Positions 17,237 to 26,748 of a stretch of 53,090 nucleotides of DNA are shown in pieces; position 1 is the stretch's first letter, and the number at the start of each line of letters is the position of its first letter. A program made the position numbers and the translations under genes. The stretch comes from Clostridiales bacterium (GTDB lineage Bacteria > Bacillota > Clostridia > Lachnospirales > Lachnospiraceae), in contig JAJQAA010000037.1 in NCBI GenBank assembly GCA_021204045.1, positions 1-53,090 on the forward strand, written 5' to 3'. A model generated the notes under the pieces. That model saw only the letters and a program-made list of their open reading frames with translations, was not told where the DNA came from and ran no database searches.

Positions 17237-17629
17237 ATGGGCCGTATTGCAAAAGGAATCAATAAGGTGACCGGCACCGTGATCGGCGTCTCCGGAAGAC
17301 TGATTCTGCTCGCGTTGGTTATCCTGCTGCTGGTGGAGGGCATGAGCCGCGGCTACGCGTTCGGCTATGATATTTTCCATCCGACCGCGATGGAAGAGGC
17401 GCCGGGTACAGACATATCGGTGACGATCCCCGAGGATCAGTCCGATTCCGAGACGGCGGCGATGCTGGAGGATGTGGGACTGATTGCCAACCGGTACGCG
17501 ATGATGTTCCAGTTAAAGTTTTATGAATATGAGATTTATCCCGGCACGTATCAGCTGAACACAGCAATGACTTCCAAGGAAATCCTCCGGGAATTAAATG
17601 AAAAGCCTGCGGAGGAGACGGATTCATGA
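17237..17629 (+). CDS. Short MltG/YceG-like membrane protein lacking the catalytic domain
   Basis: A 130-residue protein: a basic N-terminus, one membrane helix (about residues 17-35, LILLALVILLLVEG) and an extracellular region DISVTIPEDQSDSETAAMLEDVGLI...YEIYPGTYQLNTAMTSKEILREL in part, which resembles the LysM-like N-terminal domain of the endolytic transglycosylase MltG. The MltG catalytic domain is absent, so it cannot itself cleave peptidoglycan; a binding or regulatory role is inferred. The ATG at 17237 follows an AAAGGAGG box. Its stop overlaps the U32 peptidase start (ATGA), so the two are coupled. Confidence 0.75.
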   Translation: MGRIAKGINKVTGTVIGVSGRLILLALVILLLVEGMSRGYAFGYDIFHPTAMEEAPGTDISVTIPEDQSDSETAAMLEDVGLIANRYAMMFQLKFYEYEIYPGTYQLNTAMTSKEILRELNEKPAEETDS

Positions 17630-18939
17630 TCAGGAAGAAACCGGAGCTGCTGATACCGGCGAGCAGTCTGGATGTATTGAAGGTTGCCGTTATCTATGGC
17701 GCGGACGCGGTCTATCTCGGTGGAGAGGCCTTCGGGCTGCGCGCGAAAGCGAAAAATTTCAGCGAGGACGAGATGCGTGAGGGCATCCGTTTTGCTCATG
17801 AGCACGGCGTGAAGGTTTATGTCACGGCCAATATTTTTGCCCACAATGCGGACCTGCCCGGAGTGGAGTCGTATTTTCAAACCCTGGGCGATATGGGGCC
17901 GGATGCGCTGATTGTTTCCGATCCCGGTGTATTTTCCATCGCCCGCCGTGTTCTGCCTGAGATGGATATTCATATCAGCACACAGGCAAACAATACCAAT
18001 TACGAAACCTATCGCTTCTGGTGGGAACTCGGCGCAAAGCGCGTCGTGTCGGCCCGGGAGCTGACGCTTGCGGAGCTTGCCGGGATACGGGAGCATATTC
18101 CGGAAGAGATGGAGATCGAAAGCTTTGTCCATGGAGCGATGTGCATTTCCTATTCCGGACGCTGCCTGCTGAGCAGCTTTCTGGCGGGCCGTGATGCCAA
18201 CCGGGGAGCCTGCACGCATCCCTGTCGCTGGAGCTATTCTCTGATGGAAGAGACGCGCCCGGGCGAATATTTCCCGGTATTTGAGAATGAGCGCGGCACC
18301 TATATTTTTAATTCCCGGGATCTGTGCATGATTGACCACATCCCGGAGATGATAAAAGCAGGGATTGACAGCTTTAAGGTTGAGGGACGGATGAAGACGG
18401 CCCTGTATGCGGCCTGTGTGACGCGTGCCTATCGCTGCGCGATTGACGATTACGCTGCGGATCCGCGGCGATACCGGGAGCGTGTGGACTGGTATCTGTC
18501 TGAGGTGGAACGATGCGCAGTGCGGCCATTTACGACCGGATTTTATTTTGGAAAACCGGGCGAGGAAGCACAGGTGTACGAAGAAGGCGCAGGCACGCCT
18601 TGTGTGATGGGGAATGTCCCTTCGGGCACGCGCGAAAACAGGAGCGGTCGTACAGGTGCACTCCATGTGGCAAGGGATACCTATCTGGGTGTCGTGGAGG
18701 AAGTACGCGCGGACGGCTTTGTCCGCCTGGAGCAGAAAAACAAATTTTCCCTGGGCGAGACGATTGAGGTGATGAAGCCGGACGGCCGTAATTTGCAGCT
18801 TACGGTGCGCTCGATCACCGATGAGGCGGGGGAAGCGATGGAGAGCGCTCCGCACGCCCGGCAGATGCTCTGGGTGGATTTGGGCGCCGTGCCGGAACCC
18901 TTTGACATTCTGCGAAGACGAGAGGAAATCGAATGCTGA
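17626..18939 (+). CDS. U32 family peptidase / TrhP-like tRNA hydroxylation protein
   Basis: A 437-residue member of the peptidase U32 family. Related YegQ/TrhP and YrrN/YrrO proteins take part in prephenate-dependent 5-hydroxyuridine formation in tRNA, whereas others were named collagenases. Signatures are PELLIPASSLDVLKVAVIYGADAVYLGG-type start, the family pattern ESFVHGAMCISYSGRCLLS (with cysteines), CTHPCRW and DSFKVEGRMKTALYAA; the C-terminal beta-barrel domain is also present. It overlaps the MltG-like gene by 4 bases and the YdcF gene by 7, indicating a tight operon downstream of RNase J. tRNA modification is my preferred role on family grounds. Confidence 0.88.
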   Translation: MIRKKPELLIPASSLDVLKVAVIYGADAVYLGGEAFGLRAKAKNFSEDEMREGIRFAHEHGVKVYVTANIFAHNADLPGVESYFQTLGDMGPDALIVSDPGVFSIARRVLPEMDIHISTQANNTNYETYRFWWELGAKRVVSARELTLAELAGIREHIPEEMEIESFVHGAMCISYSGRCLLSSFLAGRDANRGACTHPCRWSYSLMEETRPGEYFPVFENERGTYIFNSRDLCMIDHIPEMIKAGIDSFKVEGRMKTALYAACVTRAYRCAIDDYAADPRRYRERVDWYLSEVERCAVRPFTTGFYFGKPGEEAQVYEEGAGTPCVMGNVPSGTRENRSGRTGALHVARDTYLGVVEEVRADGFVRLEQKNKFSLGETIEVMKPDGRNLQLTVRSITDEAGEAMESAPHARQMLWVDLGAVPEPFDILRRREEIEC

Positions 18940-19697
18940 CCTGGATCCTGACAGCGGGAGCAGTGCTCTGCCTGCTCTATTTCGTTGTGATTATGTTTTA
19001 TTCCGGCCTGGGGACGGCTTCCGCCGTCCTGTGGCTGCTGTTCGCTGTGGCGCTGGAGCTGACCGCCTTAAGTATTTATGTCTGGCGCAACCAGCCGCAG
19101 CGCGTTGCCCTGCGGCTGCCGGTGACATTGACGACTCTGTGCGCGGCCGGCGTGGTGATCATGCTGATTGTGCAGATTCTGATTTTTGCCCGTGTTCCGT
19201 CGGTGGCGGAAAATGATCTTGATTATCTGATCGTGCTGGGCTGCCAGACAAGGGGCGATCAGCCCGGACGGACGCTGGCACTGCGGCTGGAAAAGGCTGC
19301 GGAATATGCCAGACAGAACCCGGAGACCATGCTGGTGCTCTCCGGAGGACAGGGTGACCGGGAAGATGAGCCGGAAGCAGTAGTTATGCAGCGTTATCTT
19401 GCAGAGCGCGGCGTACCGGCGGAACGGATGCTCATGGAGACGCAGTCGAAGAGTACGGCGGAGAATCTGGCCTACAGTCGGCTTCTGATCGAGGTGGATC
19501 GTCAGGGGGCCGGTGGGGGTCAGGTTGGCATTTTGACAAGTAATTTTCATCTTTTCCGTGCCATGATGATCGCTGAAAAGGCGGGATTTGAAAATGTCGG
19601 GGGGATCGCCGCGGAATCGGACCGGGTGCTGTTTCTGCACTACGCGTTCCGGGACGGGCTGGCCCTGCTGAAAGACCGGCTGGCCGGGAATCTTTGA
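18933..19697 (+). CDS. YdcF/DUF218 family membrane protein
   Basis: A 254-residue protein with about three N-terminal membrane helices (residues 1-90) followed by a DUF218 (YdcF/SanA/ElyC-like) domain: DYLIVLGCQTRGDQPGRTLALRLEKA in part, LVLSGGQGDREDEPEA, AENLAYSRLL and the SNFHLFRAMMIAEKAGF segment. Members are linked to envelope and peptidoglycan precursor homeostasis, and some bind S-adenosylmethionine; the biochemical activity is not settled. It overlaps the U32 peptidase gene by 7 bases. Confidence 0.85.
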   Translation: MLTWILTAGAVLCLLYFVVIMFYSGLGTASAVLWLLFAVALELTALSIYVWRNQPQRVALRLPVTLTTLCAAGVVIMLIVQILIFARVPSVAENDLDYLIVLGCQTRGDQPGRTLALRLEKAAEYARQNPETMLVLSGGQGDREDEPEAVVMQRYLAERGVPAERMLMETQSKSTAENLAYSRLLIEVDRQGAGGGQVGILTSNFHLFRAMMIAEKAGFENVGGIAAESDRVLFLHYAFRDGLALLKDRLAGNL

Positions 19698-19786
19698 TTA
19701 CAGGGAATATTGTTTATGGTCTGGAATTTGCCATCCATAGTACCCGGACGGAAACGTCGGATTTGATGAGAGAGGAGACATAAATC

Positions 19787-22732
19787 ATGAATCAGACAAG
19801 GGAAGGCCGCCTGGCCGGTATTGATCAGCTGAAGGCGTACCGCGTCCTCCGCCGTGAGGAAATTCGTGAGACACAGTCGGAAGGCGTGGTGCTTGAACAC
19901 ATACAGACCGGGGCGCGGATATTTCTGCTGTCCAATGACGACGACAATAAGGTGTTCTGTATCGGGTTCCGCACACCGCCGGATGATGACTGCGGGCTGC
20001 CGCATATATTGGAGCACAGTGTACTCTGTGGCTCGGAAAAATTCCCGCTTAAGGATCCGTTTGTCGAGCTGGTCAAAGGCTCGCTGAATACCTTCCTCAA
20101 CGCGATGACCTATCCGGACAAGACGGTTTATCCGATCGCGAGCTGCAACGAGAAGGATTTCCAGAATCTGATGGACGTCTATATGGATGCGGTTCTGCAT
20201 CCGAATATCTACCGCGAAGAAAAGATTTTCCGCCAGGAGGGCTGGCACTATGAGCTCGAGGACATGGACGCGCCGCTGATTTACAATGGCGTGGTCTACA
20301 ATGAGATGAAGGGCGCGTATTCCGCGCCGGAGAGCGTGCTGGAACGGGCGACGCTGAACACGCTGTTTCCGGGCAACTGCTACGGCGTCGATTCAGGCGG
20401 CGATCCGGATCATATCCCGGAACTGACCTATGAGAAGTTCCTCGATTTTCACCGCACCTATTATCATCCGTCCAACAGCTATATCTATCTGTATGGCGAT
20501 ATGGATATGGCGGAAAAGCTGGACTGGCTGGACAGAGAATACCTGAGTAAATATGAGAAGCGGCCGGTGGATTCGCGCATCCCGGAGCAAAAGGCGTTTG
20601 CGCAGCCCATCGAGCGGGAGATTACCTATCCGATCACGGAGGCTGAGGACGAGGAAAACTCGGCTTATCTGTCGGTAAATACGGTGGTCGGCACAGATCT
20701 GGATCCGAAGCTTTATGTGGCGTTCCAGATTCTTGAATACACGCTGCTTGACGCGCCGGGCGCGCCCTTGCGCCAGGCGCTGATCGACGCCGGCATCGGA
20801 AGTGATATCATGGGCGGCTATGAGTGCGGCATCCTGCAGCCTTATTTCAGCGTGATCGCCAAGGACGCGGCGGTGAGCCAGAAAGGAGAATTCCTGACTG
20901 TGGTCCGCGGTACATTACGCAAGCTGGCGGCCGAGGGCATCAACCGCAAGAGCCTGCTGGCAGGGATGAATTATTATGAATTTAAATACCGCGAAGCCGA
21001 TTACGGCTCGGCGCCCAAGGGTCTGATGTACGGGCTGCAGTGCCTGGACAGCTGGCTGTACGACGGCGATCCGATGATGCATCTGAAATATCAGGAGACG
21101 TTTGACTATCTTAAACGGGCAGTGGACGAGGGTTATTTTGAACAGCTGATCCGCGATTATCTGCTCGATAATCCGTTTGAGGCGGTGATTGTGCTGCGGC
21201 CGGAGAAAAATCTTACGGCGAAAAACGATGAGCAGACAGCGGCAAAGCTGGCAGCTTACAAGGCATCCCGCAGCAGCGATGAGCTGCGCGGCCTGATGGA
21301 GCAGACCCGGGCGTTAAAAGAATACCAGGACACTCCGTCAACGCCGGAGATACTGGCAAAGATTCCGCTGCTTAAGCGCGAGGACATCGGACGGGATGCG
21401 GAGACGTTCCACTGGACCGAGCGATTCGAGGGTGGTGTGAAGGTTCTGTACCACAATTTCTTTACGTCAGGCATTGGTTACCTGAAAGCATTGTTTATGA
21501 CGGACGTGGTTCCGCAGGAGGATCTTCCGTATGTTGGCCTGCTCAGAGCGGTGCTTGGCAGCGTCGATACGGAGCATTACAGTTATGCGGATCTGACCAG
21601 TGAGATCCATTTAAACAGCGGCGGCGTCGATTTCTCCGTGACCTCCTATGCGAACCTCTCCGAACCGGAGGCGTTTACCGGTGCGTTTACGGCTAGCGTG
21701 CGCGTGCTCTATGACCGCCTGGATTTTGGTTTTGATATTCTGGAAGAGATCCTGCTGCATTCGCTTTTTCAGGACGAGAAGCGTCTTGGCGAGGTGATTC
21801 GCGAGACCTGCTCGCGGGCCAAGATGAAGCTGGAGAATGCCGGACACAGCACAGCGGTTTCCCGCGCTACCTCCTATTTTTCGCCAACCGCTTATTACAA
21901 TGAGCTGACCGGCGGCATCGCCTGGTATCATTTCCTCGAAGGCCTTGTGCGGGATTATGAGGAAAAGAAGACGGAGATCATCGGTAAGCTGGAGGAGGTG
22001 AGCGAGCGTCTCTTTACGCGCGCAAATCTGTTGATCAATTATACGGCGAATGACGAGGGCTGGGCACGCCTGCCCGGAGCGATCGGCCGTCTGACGGAGA
22101 AATTGCCCGAGGGAGATGGCGTCCGCTATCCGTTCCTCCATCCGGTTGTCAACCGTAACGAGGGCTTTAAGACCTCGTCGCAGGTCAATTATGTGGCGCG
22201 CTGTGGAAATTTCCGCAGCGTGGGATTCTCTTACACGGGAGCGTTGCGCATCCTGCAGGTGATTTTAAGTTATGATTATCTGTGGCTGAATCTGCGCGTC
22301 AAGGGCGGGGCCTACGGCTGCATGAGCGGCTTTGGCCGTTCCGGGGAAGGCTATCTGGTTTCCTACCGGGATCCGAATCTTGCGGAAACCAACGCGGTTT
22401 ACGAGGGCATTGTGGATTATCTGGAACAGTTTGATCCGGACGAGCGCGATATGACAAAGTATGTGATCGGTACGATCAGCAACCTTGACGCACCTCTGAC
22501 GCCATCGGCGCGCGGCTCGCGTGGTCTCTCGGCTTATCTGTCCGGCGTCACGGGGACGATGATGCAGGAGGAACGCGATCAGATCCTTGACGCGACGGCG
22601 GCGGATATCCGTGCGCTCGGAAAGCAGATCCGCGCGATTCTCGATACCGGAAGCCTCTGTGCGGTCGGCAACGGAGAAAAGATTGAGAAAAACCGTGACC
22701 TGTTCCACGAGGTGGCGGATTTGAGTAAGTAG
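19787..22732 (+). CDS. M16C-family zinc peptidase (presequence-protease/PreP-like)
   Basis: A large, 981-residue insulinase-superfamily metallopeptidase that degrades short peptides inside a closed two-half chamber. The inverted zinc motif HILEH (His73, Glu76, His77) is in LPHILEHSVLCGS, followed by the conserved PFVELVKGSLNTFLNAMTYPDKT region in pieces and the downstream glutamate in YNEMKGAYS. The second half contains LRVKGGAYGCMSGFGRSG, the substrate-binding RGG-AYG type motif of the catalytically inactive half. Length and layout match PreP/Cym1-type M16C proteins. It has a GAGAGGAG ribosome binding site and precedes era, a usual gene order in Lachnospiraceae. Confidence 0.93.
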   Translation: MNQTREGRLAGIDQLKAYRVLRREEIRETQSEGVVLEHIQTGARIFLLSNDDDNKVFCIGFRTPPDDDCGLPHILEHSVLCGSEKFPLKDPFVELVKGSLNTFLNAMTYPDKTVYPIASCNEKDFQNLMDVYMDAVLHPNIYREEKIFRQEGWHYELEDMDAPLIYNGVVYNEMKGAYSAPESVLERATLNTLFPGNCYGVDSGGDPDHIPELTYEKFLDFHRTYYHPSNSYIYLYGDMDMAEKLDWLDREYLSKYEKRPVDSRIPEQKAFAQPIEREITYPITEAEDEENSAYLSVNTVVGTDLDPKLYVAFQILEYTLLDAPGAPLRQALIDAGIGSDIMGGYECGILQPYFSVIAKDAAVSQKGEFLTVVRGTLRKLAAEGINRKSLLAGMNYYEFKYREADYGSAPKGLMYGLQCLDSWLYDGDPMMHLKYQETFDYLKRAVDEGYFEQLIRDYLLDNPFEAVIVLRPEKNLTAKNDEQTAAKLAAYKASRSSDELRGLMEQTRALKEYQDTPSTPEILAKIPLLKREDIGRDAETFHWTERFEGGVKVLYHNFFTSGIGYLKALFMTDVVPQEDLPYVGLLRAVLGSVDTEHYSYADLTSEIHLNSGGVDFSVTSYANLSEPEAFTGAFTASVRVLYDRLDFGFDILEEILLHSLFQDEKRLGEVIRETCSRAKMKLENAGHSTAVSRATSYFSPTAYYNELTGGIAWYHFLEGLVRDYEEKKTEIIGKLEEVSERLFTRANLLINYTANDEGWARLPGAIGRLTEKLPEGDGVRYPFLHPVVNRNEGFKTSSQVNYVARCGNFRSVGFSYTGALRILQVILSYDYLWLNLRVKGGAYGCMSGFGRSGEGYLVSYRDPNLAETNAVYEGIVDYLEQFDPDERDMTKYVIGTISNLDAPLTPSARGSRGLSAYLSGVTGTMMQEERDQILDATAADIRALGKQIRAILDTGSLCAVGNGEKIEKNRDLFHEVADLSK

Positions 22733-22760
22733 GACAGGGGCAGGTAAGACAGGAGCAGAT

Positions 22761-23687
22761 ATGACATCAGAAAACAAGAATATGGCACAGAAGAAATCCG
22801 GTTTCGTCACACTGGTCGGTCGCCCGAATGTGGGCAAGTCGATGCTGATGAACCATCTGATCGGCCAGAAAATCGCGATCACTTCGGATAAGCCGCAGAC
22901 GACGCGCAACCGCATTCAGACGGTTTATACGGATGAGCGCGGTCAGATCATTTTCCTTGATACGCCCGGCATTCACAAGGCCAGAAATAAGCTTGGAAAA
23001 TATATGGTTGACGTCGCGGAACATACGCTGAACGAGGTGGACGTCATTCTCTGGCTGGTGGAGCCGACGACGTTCATCGGCGCCGGTGAGCGTCATATTG
23101 CGGAGCAGCTGGCACGCGTGAAGACGTCGGTTCTGCTGGTGATCAACAAGATCGACACGCTGCAGGACAAGGACGGTCTGTTGCCCGTGATCGCGGCCTA
23201 CAAGGATGTGTGCGAATTTGCGGAGATTGTGCCGGTCTCGGCACTGAAAAAACGCAATACTGATCTGCTGATAAAGCTGATTTTCCAGTATCTTCCTTAC
23301 AGCCCGCAGTTTTACGATGAGGACACGGTGACGGACCAGCCGATGCGCCAGATTGCCGCGGAGCTGATCCGTGAAAAAGCGTTGCGCCTGCTCAATGAGG
23401 AAATTCCGCATGGTATCGCCGTAGTGATGGAGAAGGTATCGGAGCGGAAAAACGGCATCATTGACATGGAAGCGACGATCATCTGTGAGCGGGATTCGCA
23501 TAAGGGCATTATTATCGGTAAAAACGGCGCGATGCTCAAGCGCATCGGCAGCGATGCGCGGCGCGAGATCGAGGCCATGATGGGGACAAAGGTAAATCTG
23601 CAGCTCTGGGTGAAGGTGCGCCGGGAGTGGCGGGACAGTGAGATCCTGCTGAAGAATTATGGCTACGACGCGAAGAATGAAGGGTAA
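22761..23687 (+). CDS. era: GTPase Era
   Basis: Essential GTPase that binds the 3' end of 16S rRNA and assists 30S assembly. The 308-residue protein has G1 GRPNVGKS, G2 within DKPQTTRNRIQ, G3 DTPGIH, G4 NKID and G5 SALKK, then the C-terminal KH domain with VIIGKNGAMLKRIGSDAR-like GxxG (IIGKNG). The ATG at 22761 follows an AGGAGC box; an internal ATG at 22782 (MAQKKSGFVTLVG) is a possible alternative start. It lies between the M16C peptidase and recO genes. Confidence 0.96.
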   Translation: MTSENKNMAQKKSGFVTLVGRPNVGKSMLMNHLIGQKIAITSDKPQTTRNRIQTVYTDERGQIIFLDTPGIHKARNKLGKYMVDVAEHTLNEVDVILWLVEPTTFIGAGERHIAEQLARVKTSVLLVINKIDTLQDKDGLLPVIAAYKDVCEFAEIVPVSALKKRNTDLLIKLIFQYLPYSPQFYDEDTVTDQPMRQIAAELIREKALRLLNEEIPHGIAVVMEKVSERKNGIIDMEATIICERDSHKGIIIGKNGAMLKRIGSDARREIEAMMGTKVNLQLWVKVRREWRDSEILLKNYGYDAKNEG

Positions 23688-23715
23688 GCTGGCATCAGCA
23701 GAGCAAGAGTCAGGA

Positions 23716-23781
23716 AACAGAACGCATGTAACAGAAAGCATGTAACAGAACGCATATAACAGAAAGTATGTAACAGGACGG
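23716..23781 (+). repeat. 14-bp tandem repeat upstream of recO
   Basis: About 4.5 copies of a 14-base unit with the pattern AACAGAAxGCATGT run from 23716 to 23781, with alternating C/A at one position, between era and recO. A weaker two-copy repeat of a similar style (ACAGG-GCAG) precedes era at about 22733-22757. The array could vary in copy number. It sits only about 20 bases from the recO start. Confidence 0.75.
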
Positions 23782-23800
23782 AGAAAGGGCGGACGCGCGG

Positions 23801-24484
23801 GTGAGGGATACGGCGGAACTGACCGGCATGGTATTGAAAGCGTCGCCGGTGGGAGAGTACGACAGGCGGTTGGTGATTCTGACGCGCGAACGGGGTAAAA
23901 TTACAGCTTTTGCGCGCGGCGCGCGGCGGCCGGGGAACCCGCTGATGGCGGTAAGCCGTCCGCTGGCCTTTGGGCTTTTCCGCCTTTATGAAGGGCGGGA
24001 AGCTTACAACCTGCAGGGGGCGGAGATCAGCAATTTTTTTGCGGAGATTTCCGGCGACGTCGCGGCGGCCTGCTATGCCTCCTATTTCCTGGAATTTGCG
24101 GACTATTACGGGCGCGAGAACATGGACTGTGCGGAAATGTTGCTGCTGCTTTACCAGTCGGTGCGGGCGCTGCTGAAGCCCTCGCTGCCGAACTCCCTGG
24201 TACAGCTGATTTTTGAACTGCGCGCCATGGCAGCCAACGGCGAATATACGCCGGAACCGACGCGGCCTGCGGGCGAGGCGGCTGCCTATGCGTGGGAATA
24301 CATACTCTCATCGCCGCTGGATAAGTTGTATACCTTTGTGTTGAAGGCGGACGCGCAAAGAGAGCTGAAAGATAATATAGAAGCGAATAAACGGCGTTTC
24401 ATTGATCGCAGATTTCATTCTCTGGAAATTTTGCAGGCGCTGGAGCCTGCGGTATCTGCCGCCGGATATTCGCCGGGCAATTAG
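23801..24484 (+). CDS. recO: DNA repair protein RecO
   Basis: Recombination mediator that helps load RecA on SSB-coated single strands in the RecFOR pathway. The N-terminal OB-fold is clear: TELTGMVLKASPVGEYDRRLVILT-like start (in part), RGKITAFARGARRPGNPL, LFRLYEG. The C-terminal helical domain follows, with ELRAMAANGEYTPEP. The zinc-ligand cysteines of canonical RecO are absent. The GTG at 23801 is the likely start, giving 227 residues, a little short for the family. It lies downstream of a tandem repeat and 10 bases before the next gene. Confidence 0.9.
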   Translation: MRDTAELTGMVLKASPVGEYDRRLVILTRERGKITAFARGARRPGNPLMAVSRPLAFGLFRLYEGREAYNLQGAEISNFFAEISGDVAAACYASYFLEFADYYGRENMDCAEMLLLLYQSVRALLKPSLPNSLVQLIFELRAMAANGEYTPEPTRPAGEAAAYAWEYILSSPLDKLYTFVLKADAQRELKDNIEANKRRFIDRRFHSLEILQALEPAVSAAGYSPGN

Positions 24485-24494
24485 GAGGAAACCA

Positions 24495-25160
24495 ATGGGA
24501 AAACGCTGTGCCTTGCGGAAGGCGGCAACGATATTTGCCGTACTGCTCGCGCTTTCCGGCTGTGCCGGCCAGGAGAAGGCCGCGGCCTGGGAGGGTAACG
24601 ATAATAGCATCTACATTCAGAAAGACGGGAAAGTGGAGAGCGCGCTTGTCTACAGCTCCGCGCAGCCGAATGAGTACTATCGGCAGGATGAGCTTTCGGT
24701 GCTTGTGGAAGAGGTGGTGGCTTCCTATAATAAAGAGAAGGGAGCCAGAGCGTCGGCGCACAACAGTGAGAGCGGGGAAACGCTTCCGGTTGGTCTGGTG
24801 GCCTGCAGTCTTGAAGGTCGGACGGGACGGCTGGTATTTGAGTACAGCAGTCCGGCGGAGTATCTGGCGTTTGCCGAAACGACAAATGACGATACAAACT
24901 CGGTTACAGCGCTTGCCGTGAGCAGCCTTGCGGACGCGATAGCGGCTGGTGCGCCGCAGTCCGCGGAGCTTGTCCGGCCGGACGGCTCGGCGGCGGGGAA
25001 GATTCGCAAACCGGAAAAATATGTGGCCGTGGCGGTTGAGGGAGAAGCGACAATCTATACGGAAGGAAAAATTATCTGGATTTCCTCCGGAGTAGCGGTC
25101 GAAGGCGATTACCGGGCCAGGACCGGCGAAGGTGTGAATTACATCGTATTCAAACGGTGA
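24495..25160 (+). CDS. Putative lipoprotein of unknown function
   Basis: A 221-residue protein with a basic, hydrophobic signal peptide and lipobox LSGC, so an exported lipoprotein. The mature part begins with a [17 protein letters not shown] motif, contains [18 protein letters not shown], and ends in a beta-rich region ([19 protein letters not shown]). I recognise no enzyme family. The ATG at 24495 follows a strong AGGAGG box 10 bases after recO, so it is co-transcribed with recO and probably with the glycyl-tRNA synthetase gene 28 bases downstream. It appears to be a lineage-specific passenger in a core operon. Confidence 0.8.
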   Translation: MGKRCALRKAATIFAVLLALSGCAGQEKAAAWEGNDNSIYIQKDGKVESALVYSSAQPNEYYRQDELSVLVEEVVASYNKEKGARASAHNSESGETLPVGLVACSLEGRTGRLVFEYSSPAEYLAFAETTNDDTNSVTALAVSSLADAIAAGAPQSAELVRPDGSAAGKIRKPEKYVAVAVEGEATIYTEGKIIWISSGVAVEGDYRARTGEGVNYIVFKR

Positions 25161-25188
25161 AGATCAAATAAAAGCGAGGATAATAACG

Positions 25189-26577
25189 ATGGAAAAGACA
25201 ATGGAAAAAATTGTGGCGCTGGCAAAGAACCGGGGATTTGTATATCCGGGTTCTGAGATCTATGGCGGGCTGGCCAATACCTGGGATTACGGCAATCTCG
25301 GCGTGGAGCTGAAAAACAATGTGAAGCGCGCCTGGTGGCAGAAGTTTGTGCAGGAGAGTCCGTACAATGTCGGCGTTGACTGCGCGATTCTGATGAATTC
25401 CCAGACCTGGGTGGCTTCCGGTCATCTGGGCGGTTTCTCGGATCCGCTGATGGACTGTAAGGCCTGCAAGGAGCGTTTCCGTGCCGATAAACTGATCGAG
25501 GACTATATGGCGGAAAACGGCATTGAGATCGAAGGATCCGTCGACGGTTGGACGCAGGAAGAAATGAAAAATTATATCGAGGAGAAAAATATCTGCTGCC
25601 CAAGCTGCGGCAAGCATGATTTCACCGATATTCGTCAGTTCAACCTGATGTTTAAGACATTCCAGGGTGTGACCGAGGACGCGAAGAATACCGTTTATCT
25701 GCGCCCGGAGACGGCGCAGGGTATTTTCGTCAACTTCAAGAACGTGCAGCGCACCTCCCGCAAGAAGGTTCCGTTTGGTATCGGCCAGATCGGCAAGTCG
25801 TTCCGCAATGAGATCACGCCGGGCAACTTTACATTCCGCACGCGGGAATTTGAGCAGATGGAGCTGGAGTTTTTCTGCAAACCGGACACGGATCTGGAGT
25901 GGTTCTCCTACTGGAAGAATTTCTGTATTGACTGGCTGAAGACGCTGGGCATCCCGGAGGCGGAGATGCGCTATCGTGATCATGATCCGGCCGAGCTTGC
26001 CTTTTACAGCAAGGCGACGACCGATATCGAGTATCTGTTCCCCTTCGGCTGGGGCGAGCTCTGGGGCATCGCTGACCGTACTGATTATGACCTGAGCCAG
26101 CATCAGAATACTTCGGGCCAGGATCTGACCTACTTTGACGATGAGGCGAAGGAAAAGTATATCCCCTACGTGATCGAGCCGTCGCTTGGCGCGGATCGTG
26201 TGACGCTGGCTTTCCTGTGCGCAGCCTACGATGAGGAAGAGATCGGCGAGGGTGACGTGCGCACGGTGCTGCATTTCCATCCGGCGATCGCTCCGGTGAA
26301 GATCGGAATACTTCCGCTCTCTAAAAAGCTCAACGAGGGCGCGGAAACGATTTACGCTGAGCTGAGCAAATATTACAACTGTGAATTTGATGACCGCGGC
26401 AACATCGGCAAGCGCTACCGCCGCCAGGACGAGATCGGCACGCCGTACTGTGTGACCTACGATTTCGATTCGGAAGAAGATCACGCGGTGACGGTCCGTG
26501 ACCGTGACACGATGGATCAGGTGCGGGTACCGATCGCAGAGTTGAAAAACTGGTTTGAAGATAAGTTCCGTTTCTAG
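25189..26577 (+). CDS. glyQS: Glycine--tRNA ligase (class II, single-chain dimeric type)
   Basis: Charges tRNA-Gly with glycine. The 462-residue, single-polypeptide homodimeric form contrasts with the alpha2beta2 enzyme. Class II motif 2 ([21 protein letters not shown] in part) and motif 3 (the [20 protein letters not shown] region, with GADR Arg) are seen, along with GRLGGFSDP-like [13 protein letters not shown] and a [10 protein letters not shown] zinc-type insertion. The C-terminal anticodon-binding domain begins at about residue 365. The start at 25189 follows a GCGAGGA box. Confidence 0.96.
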   Translation: MEKTMEKIVALAKNRGFVYPGSEIYGGLANTWDYGNLGVELKNNVKRAWWQKFVQESPYNVGVDCAILMNSQTWVASGHLGGFSDPLMDCKACKERFRADKLIEDYMAENGIEIEGSVDGWTQEEMKNYIEEKNICCPSCGKHDFTDIRQFNLMFKTFQGVTEDAKNTVYLRPETAQGIFVNFKNVQRTSRKKVPFGIGQIGKSFRNEITPGNFTFRTREFEQMELEFFCKPDTDLEWFSYWKNFCIDWLKTLGIPEAEMRYRDHDPAELAFYSKATTDIEYLFPFGWGELWGIADRTDYDLSQHQNTSGQDLTYFDDEAKEKYIPYVIEPSLGADRVTLAFLCAAYDEEEIGEGDVRTVLHFHPAIAPVKIGILPLSKKLNEGAETIYAELSKYYNCEFDDRGNIGKRYRRQDEIGTPYCVTYDFDSEEDHAVTVRDRDTMDQVRVPIAELKNWFEDKFRF

Positions 26578-26595
26578 GAACCTTAACCTTACCGA

Positions 26596-26646
26596 ACAAA
26601 ATCCGACTCCGTCCAACTCCCCAAGCGGGTGTATGGGCGGAGTTTT
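26596..26646 (+). terminator. Imperfect terminator hairpin after glyQS
   Basis: ACAAAA and CTCCGTCC on the left (26596-26615) pair with GGGCGGAG and TTTTGT on the right (26634-26646), with a small bulge. The right foot is T-rich. It probably ends the era-recO-glyQS transcript. Confidence 0.5.
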
Positions 26647-26710
26647 GTGGTTTCCATTCCCTCAAATTCCGCCCGATTTCGACCAAAAGTGGGAGAAAAA
26701 ATACTAAAAT

Positions 26711-26739
26711 TTGCCAAAAATGTAAATATGTGCTATACT
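26711..26739 (+). promoter_or_regulatory. Sigma-A-type promoter of the DUF4015 lipoprotein leader
   Basis: TTGCCA (26711-26716), a 17-base spacer and TATACT (26734-26739). Transcription would begin near 26746, producing a leader of about 215 bases before the next start codon. Confidence 0.75.
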
Positions 26740-26748
26740 GTCCGAAAA

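Noticed and set aside
23716-23781. CRISPR-like or attachment-site repeat
   Set aside because: The units are contiguous 14-mers without spacers; no integrase is nearby.
25150-26616. A 488-codon minus-strand frame opposite glyQS
   Set aside because: It mirrors the glycyl-tRNA synthetase gene; long antisense frames are common in this GC range. Similar shadows at 8855-10159 and 17551-18855 were rejected for the same reason.
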